Shown one piece after another: positions 26,158-35,385 of a stretch of DNA of 48,626 nucleotides. The notes beneath the pieces were generated by a model. The model searched no databases and was not told the origin of the DNA. It saw only the letters and a list, made by a program, of their open reading frames with translations. Origin of the DNA: Nitrososphaerota archaeon (GTDB lineage: Archaea; Thermoproteota; Nitrososphaeria; Nitrososphaerales; Gagatemarchaeaceae); assembly GCA_027886825.1 (NCBI GenBank), contig JAPCJS010000003.1, positions 1-48,626 on the forward strand, written 5' to 3'. Numbering within the stretch: the stretch's first letter is position 1; each line of letters begins with the position of its first letter. A program made the position numbers and the translations under genes.

Positions 26158-28434
26158 CTACTCGCACTTGCTGTATCCGCAGCTGGAGCACTTGTAACAG
26201 CCCCCTTCGAAGATTATGGCGTTCTCCCCGCAGTCCGGGCAGGTCCCTCCCTGCACCAGGGGAGAGGTGGTCTCCTTGGTCACCCTCCCGGCGACCAGCA
26301 CCTCCAGGGCCTTGGCGACAGCGTCGGGGATCGACAGCAGCTGCACGCCCTCGTCCCAGGAGACGTACTTGCCCCTGATCCCCTTCAGCATCTTCACGAC
26401 GTTCTGGATGTCTCCGCCGTGCTGCAGGTAGAGGCTGATGAGCCGGCCTATGGCCTCGGCGTCCGCCTTCTCGTCTCCGCCCAGCTTGCCGAGGGTGACG
26501 AAGACCTCCTTCAGCGCGCCCGCGTCGTCAGTGTTCGCAGTCACGTACAGGCCCCCCTGAGGGAGCTTGAGCTTCAGGGTCCTGCCGTTCAGCACCTTGG
26601 GCCTCTCGAACTCCGTGGCGGCCTTCTGTTCTGTCTTCTTCTCGACGTTGTCCGTCTCGAGGATGCCCTCTCTGCTTCCCTCCCGGTAGATGGTTATCCC
26701 CTTGCAGCCGAGCTTCCACGCGAGGAAGTAGATCTTCTCGACCTCTTCGGTGGAGATGTCCTGTGGCAGGTTGACCGTGCTCGAGATGGCCGTGTCTATG
26801 TGCTTCTGGATGGCCGCCTGCATCCGGACCCTCATCTCTGGCTTTATCTGGTGGGACGTGACAAAGTAGGAGGGCAGCTGCCTCTCGTCGGTGATCCTGT
26901 TCACCTGCATGTACTCCTTGACGAGGGGATGGAAGACCTTGAACTTCCCCTCGCTCAGCGATTTGCTCCTCCTGGTGTAGGAGAGGGCGAAGACAGGCTC
27001 CACCCCGCTGGAGCAGGCTGCAAGTATCGAGCCGGAGCCCACAGGGGGGACGGTCGTCACGGCCGAGTTCCTTATGCCCTGGGTCCGGATCTTCTCCTTT
27101 ACCTTGGAGTCGAGCCTCTGGATGAACGGCTGCGCGAGGTGCTTCTCCGCCTCGAAGGCCGGGGCCGGTCCCTTCTCCGTCGCCAGGTCGGTCGAGTAGT
27201 CGTAGATTATGTTCTTGATCCGCTCGAAGAGACCGTCGACGAACTCCACGGTCCCCTCCTCGTCATACTTCAGGCCGAGCTTGATCAGCATGTCGCCCAG
27301 ACCTGTTATCCCCACACCGATCCTTCTGCTCCAGAGGGAGGCCTGCCGCTGCTGCGGAAGGGGGTGCCTGTCGGCGTTGTAGTCCAGCACGTTGTCCAGG
27401 AACCTGGTCGCGTACTGGGACGCTCGCACCAGTCCGTCCCAGTCGATGCTCGCGCGCTCCGTGAACGGGTCCTTGACAAAGTAGCTCAGGTTCACGGAAC
27501 CGAGGCAGCAGCACCCGTAGTTCTCGAGCGTCTGCTCGCTGCACGGGTTCACTCCCTGGACCTCCATGTTGTTGTACTCCGTCGTCGAGTCCCTCTTGAT
27601 GGTGTCCCAGAAGAGCAGGCCCGGCTCGTCGCTCTGCCACGCCGCCTTTATCAGCTGGCTCCAGACCGCCCGCGCCTTTACCGTCTTCCGGAAGTCCACA
27701 CGCTCGTTCTTGAAGTGAAGCTCAAAGTCTGTGTCGCCCTCCACCGCCCTCATGAACTCGTCCGTCATCTCGACGGAGATGTTCGCGTAGTTTACCTTCT
27801 TGAGGTCCTTCTTGACGTTGATGAAATCGAGCACGTCCGGATGGTCGACTCTTATCGTGATCATCAGCGCGCCCCTCCTCCCGGCCTGCCCGATCGTCCC
27901 GGTGGTCGTGGAGAGCAGCTCCATGAAGGAGACCGAGCCTGTGCTGTAGATGGCCGAGTTGTTCACGGGCGAGCCGCGCGGCCTGAGGACCGAGATGTCG
28001 GTCCCCACGCCTCCTCCGAAGCTGTACGTCCGCGCCGCTTCCTTGCACCACTCGAAGATCGCTTCTATCGAGTCCTCCTTGATCTTGAAGAAATAACAGT
28101 TGAGAAGAGTCGCCCTCCTCGACTGTCCCGCCCCAAACATGATCCTCCCTCCGGGAACGAACTTGAAGTCTTCCAGAAGCCAGTAGAACTTGTCGGCCCA
28201 CTCCTGTTTCTTCTGCCCCTCCTCGACCGAGGCCAGCTCCCGTGCCACCCTCAGCCAGAGCTGGTCAGGAGTCTTCTCGACCTGTTTCCCGCTCGCATCC
28301 CTGAGCGCGTACTTCTCGTAGAACACCCTCGACCTCAGCTCGTCTCCTCCGAATGCGGCGAGTGTCTCCTGAGGCAGAGGGACATCCACCTTCTGTGCCT
28401 TCTCCGAATCTTCCGGTTTCTCTATTGCAGTCAT
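26158..28434 (-). CDS. nrdJ: Adenosylcobalamin-dependent ribonucleotide reductase (class II)
   Basis: A 758-residue class II reductase that makes deoxyribonucleotides with a B12-derived radical. The catalytic barrel shows LLNCYFF (C113), SFGGGVGTDIS, NPCSEQTL (C298), an unusual CCC triplet at 308-310, AVTTVPPVGSGSI and the LAWKLGCKGITIYREGSR segment of the family. The C-terminal part ends in a zinc ribbon (CPDCGE...CYKCSSCGYSKC) like those that relay electrons in class II enzymes. There is no N-terminal ATP-cone, so allosteric activity control may lie elsewhere, possibly in the ATP-cone protein encoded just upstream. ATG start; TATATAT at 28476-28482 lies 42-48 nt upstream, leaving a leader of about 20 nt. 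Confidence 0.95.
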   Translation of the reverse strand: MTAIEKPEDSEKAQKVDVPLPQETLAAFGGDELRSRVFYEKYALRDASGKQVEKTPDQLWLRVARELASVEEGQKKQEWADKFYWLLEDFKFVPGGRIMFGAGQSRRATLLNCYFFKIKEDSIEAIFEWCKEAARTYSFGGGVGTDISVLRPRGSPVNNSAIYSTGSVSFMELLSTTTGTIGQAGRRGALMITIRVDHPDVLDFINVKKDLKKVNYANISVEMTDEFMRAVEGDTDFELHFKNERVDFRKTVKARAVWSQLIKAAWQSDEPGLLFWDTIKRDSTTEYNNMEVQGVNPCSEQTLENYGCCCLGSVNLSYFVKDPFTERASIDWDGLVRASQYATRFLDNVLDYNADRHPLPQQRQASLWSRRIGVGITGLGDMLIKLGLKYDEEGTVEFVDGLFERIKNIIYDYSTDLATEKGPAPAFEAEKHLAQPFIQRLDSKVKEKIRTQGIRNSAVTTVPPVGSGSILAACSSGVEPVFALSYTRRSKSLSEGKFKVFHPLVKEYMQVNRITDERQLPSYFVTSHQIKPEMRVRMQAAIQKHIDTAISSTVNLPQDISTEEVEKIYFLAWKLGCKGITIYREGSREGILETDNVEKKTEQKAATEFERPKVLNGRTLKLKLPQGGLYVTANTDDAGALKEVFVTLGKLGGDEKADAEAIGRLISLYLQHGGDIQNVVKMLKGIRGKYVSWDEGVQLLSIPDAVAKALEVLVAGRVTKETTSPLVQGGTCPDCGENAIIFEGGCYKCSSCGYSKCE

Positions 28435-28619
28435 TCTATAACACTACGCTAGTTGCATCTTTCGCCGGACGCAGGTATATATCTCTAAGACGGGGAATCG
28501 AAGTTGACCAATGACATTCTCTGCCGTCCGAATCGGGAGTCAGTGAGACGCTCATGGGTGAATTAATATTGACCGGTAGTCAATTAGGTTTATCATAATT
28601 CATTCGGATTTATTGTAAT
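28435..28619. promoter_or_regulatory. nrdJ upstream region with repeats
   Basis: Besides the nrdJ TATA-like box (28476-28482), this AT-rich gap has an inverted repeat ATTGAC-CGGTA-GTCAAT (28568-28584). It also has a 12-bp direct repeat, TAATTCATTCGG, at 28596-28607 and 28616-28627, two helical turns apart; the second copy covers the end of the upstream gene. These are plausible regulator-binding sites for nrdJ. Confidence 0.5.
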
Positions 28620-30704
28620 TCATTCGGCCGTCGAGTACTGGGTCGTCGCGGTGGACCTGCACCTCTTGCATCTCCCCGAGTCGGGAGGCAGCTTCGCCCC
28701 ACAGTTCCTGCAGAAGGAGACCAGCCTGTGGACGCGGAAGAACGGGATGCTCGCGGAGGCGGCCGACATCGCCTGGTAGGTCCCGCGCAGGTCCGCCGCC
28801 GAGGCGTCCAGTATCGCCGAGAAGCCACCGCTGAGGCCCTCGGAGAGCTTCTGGACGTAGCTGATCTTCTCCGGGCTCTGCAGGTCCTCCGGTGACAGCC
28901 TCGGCGAGAGGGAATACCCCTGCCGGCCCCCCGCCTGGAGGCTCGACCTGCCGTACTTCTCCGCGTCCAGGGCGGCCAACCTCTGCGAGCCTTCCTCTTC
29001 GATTATGGCCACGCCCAGCCTGTCGTTCTTGCCCGACTTCTCCGAGGTCACCTGGGAGGCGGTCTGGATTATCTTGTCAGCTAGGGAGGTCCTGACGGTC
29101 AGCGATGGGTCCTTCGTCAGGTTCGAGAGTGCCTCCTCCAGGCCCACGAGGTTCATTATCAGAGGCATCGCGTCGGAGCTCATCCCCTCCGAGCCGAAGC
29201 TCAGCGTCGGGAGCAGACCCTTCTTCATGACCCGTTCCAGGACCGTCCTCCTCGTCGTCAGCGCGTCCGATGCGACCCCGATGAGCATGGCCAGCTTCGC
29301 CCTGAAGTAGGTCTCGTCCTGGTTCGAGTCGTACGAGAGGCGCGGAAGGTTCAGGCTGAGGTTGTGGAGGACGCTGATGTGGTCCCCCTGGAACTCCGGG
29401 GGCAGCACGTCGGGGTTGACGCCAAGGAAACTCCTCTTCTGGCCCGACGGGAAGAAGGCGATTCTGCCTCCCGCGAAGATCGTGGAGGCGGCGTCCTTCA
29501 GGAACCTGCTGTCGTCCTCCCTGAGCTTCGCGAGGATCAGCCTGATCTCGGGCCTCGGGACCTGCTCCACGAGGGCTCTGTACGCGTCGAGCGTCGCGTC
29601 GAGCACCTTCTCGACCAGCTCCCGTCCCGACTCGTCCTTGACGTAGGGGTCTAGCTCGAGGCAGATCATCGGCCTCTGGGACGCGGGGAGCTGCGAGGAG
29701 GCCTGGTCCATGAACCTGAGCACCGCGTCCACGATCTCGTGCTTCGTCTTGGAGCGCGTGAACGGTGCGAGGTACTGGAGGAAGTTCCTGTACACTATCT
29801 CGACGGAGGCCTCCCTGCTGATCAGAGAGGTTATGTTGGCGATTATCGTCATGGCGCTCTCGAGCCCCTCGGGGCTCGCGATTATCGGGGCGTAGGGGAG
29901 GCGGCCCTTCGGGTTGAAACCGGATGCCCTCACGGAAAGCAGGTCCACGAAGATCGTGTCGGGCGTGAGCCCCCAGCTCCCCGCGTCCGCTATGTGTATG
30001 TCGCCGGCGAGGTGCGCGTCGGCGACGTCGCGCGGGATCTGCTCCAGGAGGAGGTACTCTGAGAAGACCGACTTGCCCGTCTGGTGGAGCAGGGACTCCA
30101 CGTCGCTCCCGTCGTCGCCGGCCTCCTCCAGGAGCTGGGTGACGTCGAAGACAGGGAGGCCGAGCCGCGTCAGCTTGTGCCTGTACTCCTCGAGGTTGTG
30201 CTCGACCAGGAGAGAGTTCACCATCTCCCGGATTAGGGGCGCGGTCAGGTACTGCGTCTGGAATTTGTAGAGCCGCGACTCTGTCTCGCTGGTGATCTTC
30301 TGGGCCAGCTCGACGGGCATCCCCGCCTCCTTGACGAGCGATTGCAGGATCTTGTCGGCGTTGAACTCCTCCATCGCCTGTCGGGAGGTCCTCACATAGA
30401 GCTTCCCGCTCTCCACAAGCGACTGCTCCTCTATCTGCCGGGTTAGGTTCAGCACGAGCCGTCCGAGGTTGGTCACGGTGTACTTCCTCTCCTGCCTGTT
30501 CAGCTGGATCAGCAGCTGCCTCACGAGCTTCCTCAGGTGGTACGCGAACTTCCCTGACTCCTTCTTGGACTTGAACCCGGCGAGTGTCTTCAGGGCGCTG
30601 TAGGTCAGCGGCCCCTTGACGTTGAGGATCTTCAGTATCTCCAGCCTCTGCGGTGACGCGATTACGCTGTAGATCGTCTTGACTCTGCGCGGCGCGGCTT
30701 GCAA
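28620..30704 (-). CDS. Winged-helix/ATP-cone/NrdD-like fusion protein lacking the glycyl-radical site
   Basis: A 694-residue three-part protein. Residues about 8-90 form an ArsR-like winged helix (SPQRLEILKILNVKGPLTYS, FAYHLRKLVRQLL). About 102-190 resemble an ATP-cone (FNADKILQSLVKEAGMP). About 205-650 resemble the anaerobic reductase NrdD (IPRDVADAHLAGDIHIAD). The C-terminus has a zinc ribbon with C665, C668, C679 and C682. Key catalytic features of NrdD are missing: no RVxGY-type glycyl-radical motif follows the zinc site, and the barrel has almost no cysteines. No NrdG activase is nearby. I infer a DNA-binding nucleotide sensor controlling nrdJ, in the manner of bacterial NrdR, rather than an enzyme. 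TTG start, with TTAAATAC (729-736 of the 30000s) 28 nt upstream. Confidence 0.8.
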   Translation of the reverse strand: MQAAPRRVKTIYSVIASPQRLEILKILNVKGPLTYSALKTLAGFKSKKESGKFAYHLRKLVRQLLIQLNRQERKYTVTNLGRLVLNLTRQIEEQSLVESGKLYVRTSRQAMEEFNADKILQSLVKEAGMPVELAQKITSETESRLYKFQTQYLTAPLIREMVNSLLVEHNLEEYRHKLTRLGLPVFDVTQLLEEAGDDGSDVESLLHQTGKSVFSEYLLLEQIPRDVADAHLAGDIHIADAGSWGLTPDTIFVDLLSVRASGFNPKGRLPYAPIIASPEGLESAMTIIANITSLISREASVEIVYRNFLQYLAPFTRSKTKHEIVDAVLRFMDQASSQLPASQRPMICLELDPYVKDESGRELVEKVLDATLDAYRALVEQVPRPEIRLILAKLREDDSRFLKDAASTIFAGGRIAFFPSGQKRSFLGVNPDVLPPEFQGDHISVLHNLSLNLPRLSYDSNQDETYFRAKLAMLIGVASDALTTRRTVLERVMKKGLLPTLSFGSEGMSSDAMPLIMNLVGLEEALSNLTKDPSLTVRTSLADKIIQTASQVTSEKSGKNDRLGVAIIEEEGSQRLAALDAEKYGRSSLQAGGRQGYSLSPRLSPEDLQSPEKISYVQKLSEGLSGGFSAILDASAADLRGTYQAMSAASASIPFFRVHRLVSFCRNCGAKLPPDSGRCKRCRSTATTQYSTAE

Positions 30705-30765
30705 CTCATCGGTGGCTGATGGTCAAAAGTATTTAACTAATAATCCCCGTCTCAGATTTGGAGAC

Positions 30766-32790
30766 CTAGGTCCTGGGCTCCATCAGCTCTGTCTCGGTCA
30801 GGGTGTGGGTCCTGCTGCCCTTGAAGGGCAGAAACGGTCTGCCTCCCCCGTGCAGGAACTTTGAGAATGTCTCGACGTAGAGCAGCCTCGCGCCCTGGAT
30901 CCCCGGTTCGAGTATCCCGAGCACGAGGTTGAAGACATGGCCCACGACCAGCAGGACTACCCCCGCAACTGCGAAGCCGATTCCTCCATAGACCAGGCCC
31001 GGGACCTGCGTCGTCCCGACCGCCTGGTTGTCGATGACCAGGGCTAGCACGACGGAGGCCAGGAGTATTCCCAGGAGCCTAGTGAAGGATATGATGTGGC
31101 TGACGATCGAGGGCAGCTCTATGATCGCCAGCACCCCCTCGCCGTAGATTATGAGGCCAACGCCGATGACCACCAGGCCGATGTACCCTCCGGCGATCGG
31201 ATTCGCCGAAGGATTCACGTTGCCATGTCTGAGAAGCGTGAGCCCGACGAGAGAGATCCCCCAGGCGACGGCGAGCCATCCAATCTTTCCGACTATGTGC
31301 TTCCTTTCCTTCATCCAGTATGCGTTGAGCATGCCCAGGACGAGCCCGAACGAGACCATGAAGAGCCCCGCGTACCCCGAGTAGAGCAGGAGCGTCTTCA
31401 GCCCTTTCGTCGAGAGCGGATCGAGGAACGTCCCGTCGGCGGGCAGCCCGGCGTGGAGGTTCGTGTTGAGATACGCGAAGAGCTGTTGGTTCTCGTGGAA
31501 CCCGAAGTATTCGTTGAGCAGGAAGCCTACGATGATTCCGATGACCGAGCCCAGGATCATCGCCCTGGCGAGTTTTCTGAACTGGATGGGCTTCAGTATC
31601 CTCCCTGCGAAAGACCTCAGAGCTCTGGGGATAACCGTCCTCCCTCCGGGGTGGTCCACCCTTCTGATGATCCAGATCGATATGAATATGATCAGCACCG
31701 CGTATCCGACGTCCCCCAGCATCAGCCCGAAGAAGATCGGGAACACCACGGCGAATATCATGCTCGGGTCGAGCTCGTTCGATCGGGTCACCGAGTAGAA
31801 ACGGATGAAGGACTCGAAGAACTTCAGCCTCTTGGGGTTCTCGAGGAGGGTCGGAGGCGAGTCCTCTCCCTCGATCCTGAAGACGGTCGCGGTCTTCGAG
31901 AGGCGCGTGAGTGCTCCTTCCAGGGAGCCTAGCTTATTGACGGGGACCCAGCCCTCTACCACGAACGAGCTGTCCGTGAAACCAAAGTTGTTCACGACCT
32001 CGAGCTTCCTCGCCTCTATCGAGAGCTGCTCCTCCACGGACGAGAGCACTCCATAGTACCGCTCCGAGATCTCACCCAGCTCCCTGTAGACGGCCTCGAG
32101 ACGTCCCTCCGCCTCGCGCTTCTCGGCCTGGAGCGCCGAGAGAACCTCTGCGGGTCTGCCCTTCATGGGGGGGATGCGCTGCAGCCGCAGGTCTCCCCTC
32201 TGTATTATCGACCCGAACCTCTCCAGCGCCTCGTTGGGGACGACCACGACAACGCTCACGGGGTCGGTCCCCGAGGAGTAGGCCATGGCCTCTGGTATAG
32301 AGGCGAGGCTCTTCGTGAGCTCCTGGTGCGCCTCCACGGGGAGGACGCCGAAGAAGGACGATGCCGAGGCGAGGTCGAAGATGCTGAGATCCTCGCCTAT
32401 GAACCCCAGCTTGGTGACGAGGTCGATCCTGTTGTTCAGGTCGTCGAGCTGAAGTCTGAGCTTCTCCTCGTCCTGTTTGAGCCTCGAGACCTGGCCGTCG
32501 ATCTCTACCGACCTCGCTGCGATGAGCACCTCCTGGAACGAGGCGAAACCCTTCCTCGCTCCCGCGGGGCGGTAGGGGAGCGCAGCCCTGAGAGACCGGA
32601 CCCGGAGCAGCTCCTCCGAGACCTCCTTCGAGTTGAGGGAGTCGGCCCCGGTCTTGAGCAAGGGCGCGGCAGACTTTGAGAGCGGCTCGATCTGGAGCAC
32701 ACCGATGTCGTACAGGATGGAGACGACCCTCTGCCTCTCGTCCTTCGACCCGACCACTGCTATGCGCTGCATCGCGGCAGGCTTCAGCAA
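30766..32790 (-). CDS. atpI: A/V-type ATP synthase subunit I (a-like)
   Basis: A 674-residue subunit that joins the stalk to the membrane ring and provides the ion half-channels. The first ~330 residues are cytosolic with coiled-coil stretches (EVSRLKQDEEKLRLQLDDLN-like). From about residue 345 a block of seven or so membrane helices begins (SMIFAVVFPIFFGLMLGDVG). The essential Arg of the family lies in SFTRLLG (R571). It is the last gene of the ATP synthase operon, starting 3 nt after subunit H. The start is TTG 32790; ATG at residue 7 is an alternative. Confidence 0.93.
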   Translation of the reverse strand: MLKPAAMQRIAVVGSKDERQRVVSILYDIGVLQIEPLSKSAAPLLKTGADSLNSKEVSEELLRVRSLRAALPYRPAGARKGFASFQEVLIAARSVEIDGQVSRLKQDEEKLRLQLDDLNNRIDLVTKLGFIGEDLSIFDLASASSFFGVLPVEAHQELTKSLASIPEAMAYSSGTDPVSVVVVVPNEALERFGSIIQRGDLRLQRIPPMKGRPAEVLSALQAEKREAEGRLEAVYRELGEISERYYGVLSSVEEQLSIEARKLEVVNNFGFTDSSFVVEGWVPVNKLGSLEGALTRLSKTATVFRIEGEDSPPTLLENPKRLKFFESFIRFYSVTRSNELDPSMIFAVVFPIFFGLMLGDVGYAVLIIFISIWIIRRVDHPGGRTVIPRALRSFAGRILKPIQFRKLARAMILGSVIGIIVGFLLNEYFGFHENQQLFAYLNTNLHAGLPADGTFLDPLSTKGLKTLLLYSGYAGLFMVSFGLVLGMLNAYWMKERKHIVGKIGWLAVAWGISLVGLTLLRHGNVNPSANPIAGGYIGLVVIGVGLIIYGEGVLAIIELPSIVSHIISFTRLLGILLASVVLALVIDNQAVGTTQVPGLVYGGIGFAVAGVVLLVVGHVFNLVLGILEPGIQGARLLYVETFSKFLHGGGRPFLPFKGSRTHTLTETELMEPRT

Positions 32791-32793
32791 GAG

Positions 32794-33129
32794 CTAGTCC
32801 TCTTTGAACTCCGCCAGTATCCCGTCGACTGTCTTGGCCAGGGCCTTCTTGTCGAGCTTCTTCGCCGCGGTCGCCTCGGCCTCCTTGGCAGCAGAGCTCA
32901 GGATCCGGTCGGCATCTGCCTGGGCGGAGACCCTCGCGCCGTTGACCTCCTTCGTGACCTGCTCCTCGGCCTCGGCCTTGGCGGCGGCTATGGACCTCGC
33001 CGATTCCTCCTCGAGCTGGCGCAGCTCCTCCTCGAGCGCCTTCTTCCTGGCCGACAGCTCCCTGGCGCCCTGCTCCTCCGTCTCCTTGATCTTCTTCAGC
33101 GTGTCCGTGTAGTCGGTCGATGCGGCCAT
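32794..33129 (-). CDS. atpH: A/V-type ATP synthase subunit H (peripheral stalk)
   Basis: A 111-residue, almost entirely alpha-helical, Ala/Glu/Lys-rich protein with heptad character (SARKKALEEELRQLEEES). It matches subunit H (AhaH/G) of archaeal ATPases, which pairs with subunit E to form the right-handed coiled-coil stator between the A3B3 head and subunit I. Size is normal. The ATG follows the small membrane gene's stop by 4 nt, and the stop precedes subunit I by 3 nt, so all three belong to one transcript. Confidence 0.82.
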   Translation of the reverse strand: MAASTDYTDTLKKIKETEEQGARELSARKKALEEELRQLEEESARSIAAAKAEAEEQVTKEVNGARVSAQADADRILSSAAKEAEATAAKKLDKKALAKTVDGILAEFKED

Positions 33130-33133
33130 AATC

Positions 33134-33301
33134 TCAAATCCTGCCGAAGATCAGAAGGAAGAACGCGATTATCGCGACGACCTTCGCTATCGTGAAGGCG
33201 CCGATGACGAACCGGAACGTCCTCTGCTCGCCGTTCAGGGCCTTGGTCTGATAGGGCGCGGGCTTTGGAGGCTTCTTCCCCCAGTAGTAGTACTTGGGCA
33301 C
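33134..33301 (-). CDS. Small single-pass membrane protein within the ATP synthase operon
   Basis: A 55-residue protein starting at GTG 33301 and ending at TGA 33136-33134. The first half is basic and aromatic (PKYYYWGKKPPKPAPYQ), and the second half ends in one hydrophobic helix (AFTIAKVVAIIAFFLLIF) then GRI at the C-terminus. The frame fills the gap between subunits D and H, and extends back to a CTG overlapping the end of D, but no ATG, GTG or TTG lies there. AGAGGCG upstream of the GTG may aid initiation. Position and codon use suggest a real gene, perhaps an accessory or assembly factor of the rotary ATPase. I recognise no family. Confidence 0.6.
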   Translation of the reverse strand: MPKYYYWGKKPPKPAPYQTKALNGEQRTFRFVIGAFTIAKVVAIIAFFLLIFGRI

Positions 33302-33329
33302 GCCGGGGCGCCTCTTCTCGGGCTTATCC

Positions 33330-33941
33330 TCACTCAGCGTCCTTCTCCTCCCTCTCGGCCATCTTCCTCTTGACCATCTTCAGCTTGGTGAAGCTCTCCC
33401 TCTCCATCTCGTCGAACCTGAACTTTATGTATCTCGCATTCGCCTGGAGCCTGGGTATCAGGACGTTCTCTATGGCGTTCGAGCGCCTCTTGGTCTTCTC
33501 GATCTCGAGCAGGAGCTTCCTCAGGGCCGTCTCGCTCTCGGCGATGTCCAGGACTATCTGGTGCACGTCCTGGAAGGCCCTGATCGTCTGGTTTATCGAC
33601 GGCGGGACCTCCAGCAGGTACTCCTGGCCGGCACGTCCGGAGACCTCCGACATGAGCTCTGGTATGCGGACGCCCATGATGTTCTTGCTCTTCAGGCTCA
33701 GCTCGTGGATCCTCGGGATGCGCATCGATTCGTACTCGAGCCGCAGCTCGCCGACGAACATCTCGGTGCTGTGTATCCCGTCGTATCCCTTGATGAGCTT
33801 GGCCTGAAGCCCGCTCCTCAGGTTCGCCACCTTCTTGCTTAGGCTGAAGAACTCCAGGATGAGTGCCGACCGCTTCAGCTTCAGCAGCTTCAGACCCTTG
33901 CGGGAGGTCGCGATCCTGCGGACCGTCTTCAGGTACTCCAT
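33330..33941 (-). CDS. atpD: A/V-type ATP synthase subunit D (central stalk)
   Basis: A 203-residue subunit that forms the long coiled-coil rotor shaft inside the A3B3 head. The N-terminal helix starts LKTVRRIATSRKGLKLLKLKRSAL and the C-terminal one contains LEIEKTKRRSNAIENVLIPRL, the best conserved signature of the family. Length is normal. It lies 55 nt after subunit B, the largest gap inside the operon. Confidence 0.93.
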   Translation of the reverse strand: MEYLKTVRRIATSRKGLKLLKLKRSALILEFFSLSKKVANLRSGLQAKLIKGYDGIHSTEMFVGELRLEYESMRIPRIHELSLKSKNIMGVRIPELMSEVSGRAGQEYLLEVPPSINQTIRAFQDVHQIVLDIAESETALRKLLLEIEKTKRRSNAIENVLIPRLQANARYIKFRFDEMERESFTKLKMVKRKMAEREEKDAE

Positions 33942-33996
33942 CCTCGTCGGCCGGACGTTGCTCGCGACTGGCAGTGCTCTTGCCCCTCCTCTCTCC

Positions 33997-35385
33997 CTAC
34001 TTGGTTGCGGTTCGTCCTCTGTACTTCTCGACGAGCTCCGGCTTTATCCTCTTGATCTCCGTGTCCGAGAGAGGTTCTATCACCTGCCACCCGATGTCGA
34101 GCGTCTGCTCGATGCTCCTGTCCTCGTTCACTCCCTGCTTCACGAACATCTTCTCGAACCTCTCGGCGACCTGGAGGAACTTCCTGTCGGTCTCGCTGAG
34201 CGCCTCCTCGCCCACGATGGCCGAGAGGGCGCGAATGTCCTTCCCCTGGGCGTATGAGGCGTACAGCTGGTCCGCCATCCCCCTGTGGTCCTCCCTGGTC
34301 CTCTTCGGACCGATGCCCTGGTTCATGAGCCGGGAGAGGCTCTCGAGCACGTCGATCGGCGGGTAGATCCCCGCCCGGTCGAGGTCCCTGCTGACGTAGA
34401 TCTGTCCCTCGGTGATGTACCCGGTGAGGTCTGGGATCGGGTGGGTCTTGTCGTCCGCTGGCATGGTGAGGATGGGTATCTGTGTGATCGAGCCCTTGCG
34501 CCCCCTGATCTTCCCTGCCCTCTCATAGAGGGTCGCCAGGTCGGTGTACGTGTAACCCGGGTAGCCTCTGCGGCCTGGCACCTCGTCACGCGCCGCCGAG
34601 ATCTCCCGGAGCGACTCGCAGTAGTTCGTCATGTCGGTCAGGATCACGAGCACGTGCGACTCCCGCTCGTAGGCCAGATACTCCGCCGTCGTGAGGGCGA
34701 GCCTGGGCGTGAGGATCCTCTCCATCGACGGGTCCGACGAGAGGTTCAGGAAGAGGACAGTGCGTTCGAGGGCACCGGTGTCCTCGAACTGGCGGATGAA
34801 GAAGTTGGCCTCCTCGCTGGTTATGCCCATCGCCGCGAAGACGACCGAGAAGTTCTCCGACCCGCCCAGCACCTTCGCCTGCCTCGCGATCTGTGCCGCG
34901 AGGAGGTTGTGCGGAAGGCCGGCGCCCGAGAAGAGCGGAAGCTTCTGACCCCTCACGAGGGTGTTCATGCCATCGATGCTGGAAATCCCGGTCTGGATGA
35001 ACTCCGAAGGCTCCTCCCGGCTGTACGGGTTCATCGCCGAGCCGACGATCTCTACCTTGGTCTTCGAGACTATGGCCGGTCCGCTGTCCCGCGGGTTGCC
35101 CAGGCCGTCGAAGGTCCTTCCGAGCATCTCGTCCGAGACCGATATCCTCGCTGTCTCTCCGAGGAAGCGCACCGAGGTCCCGGTCGTGCTCAGCCCCAGG
35201 GTCGAGCCGAAGACCTGCACGATTGCCAGACCGGCGCCCGAGTCCAGGACCTGCCCGCGCACCCGTTCGCCGAGCGCGTTCGTGACCTCGACCATCTCCC
35301 CGTAGGCCGCATGCTGTACCTTCTCGACGAAGATGAGCGGTCCCGAGACCTGGGTGACCGTCTTGTACGAGAGCGGTTCTGACAT
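33997..35385 (-). CDS. atpB: A/V-type ATP synthase subunit B (regulatory, non-catalytic)
   Basis: A 462-residue subunit that alternates with subunit A in the head. It starts at ATG 35385, directly overlapping the subunit A stop (TGATG); the longer open frame only covers subunit A. It shows [41 protein letters not shown]-like sequence in place of a Walker A (SGAGLPHN has no GKT, as expected for the non-catalytic subunit), [14 protein letters not shown], and [22 protein letters not shown]. Nucleotide may bind at the interface, but it should not be hydrolysed here. Confidence 0.95.
   Translation of the reverse strand: MSEPLSYKTVTQVSGPLIFVEKVQHAAYGEMVEVTNALGERVRGQVLDSGAGLAIVQVFGSTLGLSTTGTSVRFLGETARISVSDEMLGRTFDGLGNPRDSGPAIVSKTKVEIVGSAMNPYSREEPSEFIQTGISSIDGMNTLVRGQKLPLFSGAGLPHNLLAAQIARQAKVLGGSENFSVVFAAMGITSEEANFFIRQFEDTGALERTVLFLNLSSDPSMERILTPRLALTTAEYLAYERESHVLVILTDMTNYCESLREISAARDEVPGRRGYPGYTYTDLATLYERAGKIRGRKGSITQIPILTMPADDKTHPIPDLTGYITEGQIYVSRDLDRAGIYPPIDVLESLSRLMNQGIGPKRTREDHRGMADQLYASYAQGKDIRALSAIVGEEALSETDRKFLQVAERFEKMFVKQGVNEDRSIEQTLDIGWQVIEPLSDTEIKRIKPELVEKYRGRTATK

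Noticed and set aside
26152-28452. A 766-codon open frame antisense to nrdJ
   Set aside because: High GC third positions in nrdJ remove stops from the opposite strand. The translation is Leu/Arg/Val-rich with no recognisable domain.
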